Of a stretch of DNA of 64,000 nucleotides, positions 56,224 to 64,000 are shown piece by piece (positions within the stretch are counted from its first letter, which is position 1; the number at the start of each line of letters is the position of its first letter). The notes below the pieces were generated by a model. The model saw only the letters and a list, made by a program, of their open reading frames with translations, made no database searches and was not told the DNA's origin. The stretch is taken from assembly GCA_019802505.1 (NCBI GenBank), contig JAFMOC010000002.1:1758501-1822500 (forward strand), given 5' to 3'. A program made the position numbers and the translations under genes. The DNA comes from Corydoras sp. C115 (taxonomy: Eukaryota; Chordata; Actinopteri; Siluriformes; Callichthyidae).

Positions 56224-56807
56224 ATATGTGTCAGGGGCGTGTCTGCAAAGGCAAAAATAAAGCACAGTAGCGCAGAAAGGATCCAGGAGGCGCAGGTAAG
56301 GTGAACTGAGTTTAATAGGAGTCGGCACTCTCGTACACAATGAGTCGAACACACGTGACATAAATGACGCCGGAACGCTGACACAACAGAATTGGAAGAA
56401 ATAGATACAAAACCCCCACCACGTGTAAACTAAAAGCAACCAATGAAAATAACAAATACATTAACTAAATGAGGACCAATGAACGAAAATACTCAAAAGA
56501 AAATGAAAACAGGTGAGGAGTGCCTAGCACTCCTTACATTACCCCCCCCCCCCCAAAAGTAGTGCAGTAGCGCAGAAAGGATCCAGGAGGCGCAGGTAAG
56601 GTGAACTGAGTTTAATAGGAGTCGGCACTCTCGTGCACAATGAGTCGAACACGTGTGACATAAATGATGCCGGAACGCTGACACAACGGAACAGGGAGCA
56701 GGGAGAAGCCCCGGGGGCGCGGGCCCTGCAGGAGAGCCGCCAGCACCAGCGGAGTACGATATTGGTCGTGGTGTGTGCTGATGTTCCCATGGAGCTTAGA
56801 TGACCGC

Positions 56808-56987
56808 GGGACCCTTTTCCGCGGACGAAGACGGCGCGGGACCCTTTTCCGCGGACGAAGACGGCGCGGGACCCTTTTCCGCGGACGAAGACGGCGCGGG
56901 ACCCTTTTCCGCGGACGAAGACGGCGCGGGACCCTTTTGTGCAGACGAAGACGGCGCGGGGGCCTTTTGCATTGACAGGGCTCTGAC
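56808..56987 (+). repeat. 30-bp minisatellite, first internal unit
   Basis: The unit GGGACCCTTTTCCGCGGACG plus AAGACGGCGC is repeated five times from 56808, with a final variant part to about 56987. Because 30 is a multiple of three, every frame without a stop in one unit stays open, which explains the long repetitive ORFs on both strands. Confidence 0.95.
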
Positions 56988-57530
56988 AGGGTTCGCGGGG
57001 AAGAGAGAGCAGATGAAAAAAAAAAAAGGGCTAAATGGCGGGGCTAGCGCCGAAATCAAGCAGCGCTACGGCTGCCGCCGGAAGGACAATTGCTGGAGGG
57101 ATAGAGAGAGGAAGAGAAAAAAAAAACCTACCGCGACTCGTTCCTGGATCCGATTCCTTATGTTTCCGACGTTCTGTCAGGGGCGTGTCCACAAAGGCAG
57201 AAATGAAGTGCAGTAGCGCAGAAAGGATCCAGGAGGTGCAGGTAAGGTGAACTGAGTTTAATAGGAGTCGGCACTCTCGTGCACAATGAGTCGAACACGT
57301 GTGACATAAATGATGCCGGAACGCTGACACAACGGAAACGGAAGAAAAAAAAAATGGGCGACCAAGGGGGAGCAGATGACAGGGAGCAGGGAGAAGCCCC
57401 GGGGGCCCCGGGCCCTGCAGGAGAGCCGCCAGCACCAGCGGAGTACGATATTGGTCGTGGTGTGTGCTGATGTTCCCATGGAGCTTAGATGACCGCGGGG
57501 GCCTAATCAGGATGCCGAGACTGCGAGACC

Positions 57531-57900
57531 GTTTCAGGGCGCGACGACGGCGCAGACGGGGTCTTTTCAGGGCGCGATGGCGGCGCAGCGACCGTTTCAG
57601 GGTGCGACGGCAGCGCAGGGACCTTTTCAGGGCGCGGCGGCGGCGCAACCATTTCAGGGCACGGAGACGGCGCGGGGGCCTTTTCAGGGTGCGGAGACGG
57701 CGCAGGGGCCTTTTCAGGGCGCGGACATGGCGCGGGGGCCTATTCAGGGCGCTGAGACGGCGCGGGGGCCTATTCAGGGCACGGAGACGGCGCGGGACCC
57801 TTTTCCGCGGACGAAGACGGCGCGGGACCCTTTTCCGCGGACGAAGACGGCGCGGGACCCTTTTGTGCAGACGAAGACGGCGCGGGGGCCTTTTGCATTG
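57531..57900 (+). repeat. 30-bp minisatellite, second internal unit (expanded)
   Basis: About 12-13 variant units of the same 30-bp repeat. The last three to four match the first array exactly, while the earlier ones carry TTTCAGGGCGCG in place of TTTTCCGCGGACG. The two arrays thus differ mainly in copy number at one side. Confidence 0.92.
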
Positions 57901-58413
57901 ACAGGGCTCTGACAGGGTTCGCGGGGAAGAGAGAGCAGATGAAAAAAGAAAAAGGGCTAAATGGCGGGGCTAGCGCCGAAATCAAGCGCTACGGCTGCCG
58001 CCGGAAGGACAATTGCTGGAGGGATAGAGAGAGGAAGAGAAAAAAAAAACCTACCGCGACTCGTTCCTGGATCCGATTCCTTATGTTTCCGACGTTCTGT
58101 CAGGGGCGTGTCCACAAAGGCAGAAATGAAGTGCAGTGGCGCAGAAAGGATCCAGGAGGCGCAGGTAAGGTGAACTGAGTTTAATAGGAGTCGGCACTCT
58201 CGTGCACAATGAGTCGAACACGTGTGACATAAATGATGCCAGAACGCTGACACAACGGAAACGGAAGAAATAAATACAAAAACCCCCACCACGTGCAAAC
58301 TAAAAGCAACCAATGAAAATAACAAATACATTAACTAAATGAGGACAAATGAACGAAAATACTCAAAAGAAAATGAAAACAGGTGAGGAGTGCCTAGCAC
58401 TCCTTACAATATG

Positions 58414-58740
58414 TTCAAGTTCAAGTAATTTATTTATATAGCACTTTATACAACAGTACATTGTCACAAAGCAGGTTTACAGAATTAAAGCTTTACAGTG
58501 GCAAGAAAAAACGTCCCGTTATGTTGTTATTTTAAGAAAGAAACCTTGGGAGACTGAGTGGGTGACTCATCCTCCTTGAGTGGCCGGGCAGCATTAACAG
58601 TTTAGGATACTATTGTACAGAGTGTGTTGAGATCGGGTGACTATATTTAACAACTGGAAAACTGTATGTAAGTCTATTAAGGAGGTCCTGCAGGACCACC
58701 AGTCCAATCAATATTCAGGTTCCATCCAGTTCTTTCACAC
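58414..58740 (-). mobile_element. L2 LINE 3' end, inverted and truncated
   Basis: TTCAAGTTCAAGTAATTTAT, ATAGCACTTTATACAACAGT and TTGTCACAAAGCAGGTTTAC are the reverse complement of the L2 tail at 9400-9468. The fragment goes on to AGGACCACCAGTCCAATCA, equivalent to about 9960-9990. It abuts the target duplication of the composite LTR element. Confidence 0.85.
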
Positions 58741-59314
58741 CAAGCTCATATGTGCACGTTGTTTGATGTTAGCATCAAAAAGCTTTGACATGGTCTCAAA
58801 ACATTAAAAAAAATGAATTTTTACATTTATATTTGAAAGCAAATAAAATATTAGGTATTGCAGAATATAGTTAGTACCTCACAGTATGACTAATATGACT
58901 AAATTGTCATTTTATTTCACAATTTCTGTTTGTCCGCATAGCTTTCCACCTACAGAGATGGGCCAAATAAGTTCTTTCACACCAAGCTCACCAAACCCTG
59001 CTCTTCTGGACCTTTTTTTGTGCATTTGTTCTCAGAAGTGACCAAAATGCATGGCTAGGTACTTGTTTTTATACATCCAAGGCAATGGGTTAGCATAAAA
59101 ACTAACAAAAAAAAAATGAATAGGTAAGAGGTGAGTAGCAATCAATTGGTTTATATGGTGCACTTGCATATATGGATAGCTGTACATAAATTTCTAATTA
59201 AGTGCTTGTTTAATGTAATTACCTGTCATTGTAGTCCATGTTGTGTATAATGTGGAAATATTTTATTTAAAAATAATGATCACATGTAAAATTATTTTAG
59301 AAAAAATGTATATT
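58741..59314. other. Intronic non-coding DNA
   Basis: The phrase TTCTTTCACACCAAGCTCA occurs twice (58731-58749 and 58972-58990). Otherwise nothing recognised. Confidence 0.5.
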
Positions 59315-59464
59315 GGCGGCACGGTGGCTTAGTGGTTAGCATGTTCGCCTCCGCACTAGTGATACAGGTTTGAATTCCAATCTGGGTGAAGTTTCCATGT
59401 TCTCCCTGTGTCTGTGTATGTTTCCTCCGGGTTCTCCGGTTTCCTTTCATAGTCCAAAAACATG
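59315..59464 (+). mobile_element. DANA/Mermaid-like SINE, 5' part only
   Basis: GGCGGCACGGTGGCTTAGTG to TAGTCCAAAAACATG, with a 7-base loss in the box B region compared with 50047. The 3' half is missing. Confidence 0.82.
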
Positions 59465-61972
59465 AGTCTCAGAAAGTCTCAGAAAAAAGGACTTTACCTT
59501 TATATCTTAGTTGTATTTGCTAAATCACTTAAACATTTATTAAACAGACAAAAAAGTGGTTTATAATATGAAAATTATTTATATTAAATATTAAGAAATA
59601 GATCAGCATTAATTTTGTAGTTAGGACAGAGTTTTATCATAATGTTTTTAATGCCACTATAATTAGCAGTTCAGTTAGTGGACCATTAGTCTTTAGGATT
59701 AGTCTTTGCCGGCAAGAATGGTCATAGTTTATAACTTTGTTTTTAACTTAATAAGAAAATTGTCAGTTAGTTCAAAGACAATGTTTGTCATTGTATAATT
59801 ACAAAAAAAATAGATCTTTCTTTCACCATAACAGTTCATAACATAACTACACATATACAAATCTCTGAATGTGCATAAAGTAATCTAAATCAGAACCTGT
59901 ATTCTCAAACTCTATTACGCAAAGTGTAAGTCATATATGAAATGCCAAAGTAACATTTTATGAATTCTAAGGTCAGACTAATGTTTCTGGTTGGTTTTGT
60001 TGCTTAACTACAATGGCTGTCAAAACTGATTGGGTGTCATATGTTCTGTTTCTGTTGCAGTGGGTCAAATGTTTTTATATTTCACAAAAAAATAGGTTTA
60101 AAACATTTATATTTTGTTATTTTATCTGCAATGTAAACATATTACAGAAATTTGATTAAAATTTAAGAGAAATGTCTTAACATTTCTGTTACTGGGGCTT
60201 ACACTAACATTTATGCAAATTGTTATTAAAAATATAATACAGCACAGGGGCAAAAAATGTATACACAGAACAAGAAAAATTTGCACAAAATTATTTGACC
60301 TCCAATTTGCACTAACATTAATTAGTGTGTTCACAGAAACTGCCCAACATGGTATTTGACCCTTCTCATGGCTACATGGTGGCTTTAGCAATTATGCAAT
60401 TGCATTTTTAAAGTCAGCAATGTATTACATACTAATGCTTTATCTTTAAATATGCAATTTTCTTTATATAGTTATAACATTGATTTAAAGAATATAAAGA
60501 AATATAAATTATAAGGATATTTATCTAAAATATTAAATCTGGCAAATTACAAATACACAGAAATAAAAATAGGGTATTAGAACATTTTCAATGGTTGCCA
60601 TTGTGCTGCTAAGCAGCCTTACATATTTTATTAACCTTACTAGTTATAAATGATTAAAGTCCTTTTTGTGCCCTCGTTTTCACTGCACACAGCTTACACC
60701 GCCCTTTAAATAATTCTCCAGAATGAATGTGTACTAGAGTGTCTCCCCATTTGGAGCCATTGTCAAGTCTTTTTTCATTCAATCCTTGCTTGAAAGACTG
60801 CTGAGACACCCAGAGTGGTGCAACTTCAAGCAGTTTCTCAGTTCCTCCATGATGAAATGCATTTGGTCAGCCAAAATTGTAAAATGAAAAATATGTTTTC
60901 AAATTGTACAAATGTTGAGGACTTTGATCTGTTAATGTACCCACTGAAAGGGTGCAAAAGAATTTTTTTATTCCCCATTGTATCAATTTGCATCTGATGT
61001 TCCACCAAGTCCATTACATAGTTCAGAGCTGTGAGAATGCTAATGGAGTAGTGATTGTGTGTTTAAAGCCATACACTAATGCCTCTTTCTGTTAAACAGC
61101 GAGTAAGAAAAAAAGCATATACAAATTATAGGTGGTGGGCAGGGAGGAGAGACAGAGCCGATAGTTTGATCAGAGAGAATGATTAGTGCACCTGATCTGA
61201 CTCCGTCTGATGACGTGTGCAGCTTTATAAGCTGTGACATCATACTCTGCGGGGAAAGAGCATTCCATGGACCCGCCATGAGCGAGTGTCATTATCGTGG
61301 TAGTTTAAATGTGATTTTAAATGTGCTGTAATAAAGCCGGTTCCTGTCAGGAGATATCCTATGCCAAAACCTGTGATGGATGAGGTACTGAAGGCAGGTG
61401 TTCAAAACAACAAGCATGCTTTTTTGCCTACACACCACATTACATCAAGCCATACTGGGTTTTGGTATTGCGTACCTGTGGCTTTTGATGCTTACGGTTT
61501 TAAACGAACGCATACTCATTAAGTGGAGCCGTGAGGTGCAAAATTGAAAATAATCCATAAGTCCATCAACAATGGCTTTACCATCTCTCCCCACCCAACA
61601 ACGATCCTGCACAACCTTAAACTTTTTTGTGCTAAAATGACTAAACCAATTCAATCTGTTATTTTATTTATTAATTTAAATAAAAGGGACAATACACATT
61701 AATTAACATCAATTTTCTATAATGTACTGTAAGTGTGTCAGATTTAGCCAAATGGCTACTTTTCATCTGCAGTCCCTGGGCATGTTGATGTTATTTATGT
61801 AACATTCTTGGTTTTTAAATGAAAATTTTAATACATGCAGGAACAGCTTTTGTATTAGAGTGGTTTTCACAACCCAAACACTAAGGAATACGAATGGTCT
61901 CATTAATGCACACACACCAATGCAAAATACGTCATAGATGCATGACGAATCAACAAGGAAACTAGTAGGGAG
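59465..61972. other. Intronic non-coding DNA
   Basis: AT-rich. No supported gene. A small palindrome lies at 61220-61234, see findings. Confidence 0.55.
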
Positions 61973-61973
61973 G

Positions 61974-62422
61974 CAGTCTTTAAATACACACAAGGAAGGG
62001 AGACACAGCTGATGTCAGTAGACATGAAACAGACAATGAACCCCACAGTTACAGTTTCCACACAGAAAGATAGCACTACTGGAAGCACTGTCAAAGGGAC
62101 TTCTTCCTGGGTGGGGGGGGGGGGGTTCCAGGTGTGTTTGACAGTCCCGTGCAGAAGAACGAATTAACCATGCTGTTAAACTGTAGTACTGTAGTACCTG
62201 TGCAGTAACAGGTGGATCAAATCATGAGGGGAACAGGTGGCTAGTAGATGCAATGTCTTCCAGGTGGACAGAGCCAAGGGCGTGAGGTCCCAAGAGCCGA
62301 AGGATAGTGAGCGATGTCCTCGACGTCGAGCACAGTAAGATTGAGGGGCGGTCTTTAAATACACACCAGGACGGGAGACACAGCTGATGTCAATAAACAT
62401 GAAACAGACAATGAACCCCACA
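61974..62422 (-). repeat. Local direct repeats, possible LTR promoter pieces
   Basis: Bases 61974-62047 and 62349-62422 share about 74 bases (TCTTTAAATACACAC, GGGAGACACAGCTGATGTCA, ATGAAACAGACAATGAACCC). On the minus strand they read as a U3 end with GTATTTAAAGAC as a TATA box. Downstream sequences differ. No target duplication was found. Confidence 0.55.
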
Positions 62423-64000
62423 TTCAACAAAACTAATTCCCCCACAAAGAACAATCTTTTTGCAGTTTTAGCAGATTCATTTTTAGCAGTTTTTTAAAAT
62501 AAATATACCATGCACAGATCTGCTAAACTGCTGTTTATTTGTGTAAAAATGACATGTTAGTTTAAAAATGACATGTTTTTTTAAATTATTTAGATGACTA
62601 CTTGACACAGGTATGTTCAGCCAAATGATTTTTGTTTTCAGATGTATATCTTGCAACTGTGACTCCTGGTCTTGGAATAGTGGTTAACATTGAACAGCTG
62701 TACAACAGTGTAAACCTGCTATATTGTGATTAAAGTCTTTTCTTCTCTCTGTTTTTGCAATGTAACACTGGAAATCTTAATTGTTTCCATTAAATATACT
62801 AAAGAAATCCTGCTATGACAAGGGAGTCATTGATTCACTGCAGAGTGGATATCATACACAATGATGATTTACTTGTTCAAAGATTAAACCACTGCTTGAA
62901 TGTAAGTGGAGCGAATCACATTTTTGACCGTGACATTCTTAGATTGATCTGATAAATAAATCAGATTTTTAAATCCTACACTCAGACAGGCTTTCTTTCA
63001 TACATGTTCTATGCAATTTTAAAACCTCTTGGGTGGAATTGAATTAAAATGTGACCCAAATACTTTTAACATTGAAAGGACAACTATTACCAGGAAAAAA
63101 TGGTATAAATTATGGGTGTGACTATGCGGCATGATGTATAAAACGTTGTTAATCTCAAATTTGGCATATAACGCATGATAATGCCTAGAGATCAGAGTGT
63201 TGAAATGCATTTGCTAGCCATACAATTTCAAAGCAGTTTTCAAATACAAGCAAAGTGGCTGTGTATCAAATTTACTTCTGCGTTTATGCCTGAACACAAT
63301 ATGTGTAGTCTTTCAAGCTCTTACTTACAGACATCAATCAGGCTCTCTGAATACCAACACTGCTGATTTAGCAGTGAAACAAAATGAACTCCAATTCCAC
63401 CTTCATAAAGACTGACAGGCTTTAATAATGGTGCAATATCTCCATCATTAATAAGTTGTGTAAAAGAGGCTTGATACTAACTCCTGTAGATTAGCAACTC
63501 ATTTACGAAAATAAAGCAATCAATTCTCTGGTCAGAGCAGGACAAACACAGACAGGGAATAACAATAGAAATACATATGTTAAATATATGTAACATAAAT
63601 AAATTTTAATTAAGAAAGATATAAATGAGAATTGGAACACAGGAGACTTGAAGTTGTGTCTCGGTCTCTGTGGACAGGTGCAAAGGAAGCAGTAGCCATA
63701 ACGTGGCCGTTACTGAGTGTACCCAAGTTTTGGGTTGGTGAAAGGAAATTATCAGTTTTGCATATGTAGTTGATGAGCAAATGATGCAGTTGATGAGCAG
63801 AATGCAGTTGGATGGTTGTGCAAAGTTGAATGACATTTACAGAGTTACATTTACTATGAAATAATATTAATTGATATACTAGGGAAATACTTTAAGCCAT
63901 AATGTAATATATGCTGCCCAATAGCCATGATTTTTTAAAGCAGGATATATTTTATATATTTGAGTCATTTATTAATAAATAAATTCTGCAGGTCCAGAAA
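62423..64000. other. Intronic non-coding DNA
   Basis: AT-rich with no supported gene, exon or repeat. Confidence 0.55.

Larger units (their letters stand above)
56229..58408 (-). mobile_element. Tandem composite LTR element, family B
   Basis: On the + strand the order is: full LTR 56229-56538; polypurine complement (C run, 56541-56554); LTR fragment 56563-56690; internal 56691-57174; LTR fragment 57175-57347; internal 57348-58097; full LTR 58098-58408. The whole is flanked by one 5-bp duplication ATATG (56224-56228 and 58409-58413). Minus-strand orientation follows from the polypurine tract and from GTATTTATT and TATTAAAC in the LTR. The two inner LTR pieces both lack the U3 part. No retroviral-type protein is encoded. 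Confidence 0.88.

Noticed and set aside
56808..57900. CRISPR-like array
   Set aside because: Repeats are contiguous without unique spacers, and the DNA is a vertebrate intron.
56800..57901. Long repetitive ORFs on both strands (FSADEDGAGP-like and SSSAEKGPAP-like repeats)
   Set aside because: They are read from a 30-bp minisatellite whose length is a multiple of three, so several frames stay open by construction. They lie inside a non-autonomous LTR element and have no start or domain support.
58085..58350. Self-priming pair in family B (composite element)
   Set aside because: Only about 7-nt matches (GTTTCCG, CGTTCTG) exist between the post-LTR sequence and the TATA-proximal LTR part, too short to claim.

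Overview
The window is vertebrate nuclear DNA, almost certainly from a ray-finned fish. It is AT-rich and intron-like, and dense in teleost-type transposons: L2-clade LINEs, chromodomain Ty3/gypsy (sushi-like) elements, DANA/Mermaid-like and V-SINE-like tRNA-derived SINEs, a Tc1-like transposon and hAT MITEs. It also holds one real host exon. No species can be assigned from the sequence alone.

The only host gene I can support is the first coding exon of rbms3, an RNA-binding single-stranded-interacting protein, on the + strand at 41400-41474. It is 25 codons ending at a GT splice donor, preceded by a CA/CT-rich 5' leader from about 40560 that carries short upstream ORFs. Everything right of 41475 would be its first intron, which runs out of the window. 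Everything left of about 40.2 kb is upstream intergenic DNA.

Layout. 1-740: 5' LTR and start of gag of a minus-strand Ty3/gypsy element leaving the window. 745-3740: decayed + strand gypsy pol. 3975-9468: an L2-type LINE, split by a 1.3-kb non-autonomous LTR element (5225-6522) and a 428-bp hAT MITE (7289-7716), followed by a second truncated L2 3' end (9469-10274). 10275-12860: decayed chromodomain gypsy with its 3' LTR. 16681-23119: a second L2-like LINE split by a minus-strand gypsy (about 17096-21167). 24973-30227: a structurally complete gypsy element with both LTRs and a 6-bp target duplication, its genes broken. 33061-34377: the end of another gypsy, with a copied segment inserted in it. 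34868-36141: a second non-autonomous LTR element of the 5225 family. 39916-40123: a SINE just upstream of rbms3. Within the intron: a hAT MITE carrying a solo LTR (44301-45120), another solo LTR (46860-47176), several SINEs, a dead Tc1 element (50456-52005), a non-autonomous LTR element (53180-55026) and a tandem LTR composite (56229-58408).

The most interesting signals are in the mobile DNA. Two unrelated LTR families carry, immediately after the 5' LTR, a primer-site sequence that is not tRNA-like (no TGG) and is perfectly complementary over 10 nt to a stretch about 30 nt downstream of the LTR TATA box, that is, to the predicted 5' end of their own RNA. This is the self-priming arrangement known from Tf1 and proposed for the sushi group. 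Other notable structures are the multi-unit LTR composite flanked by one target duplication, a 0.7-kb segment copied over about 3.5 kb with template-switch-like junctions, and a pair of hAT MITEs that document the insertion of one solo LTR through an exact empty site. No new enzymatic or defence system is visible. All transposon genes here look broken.
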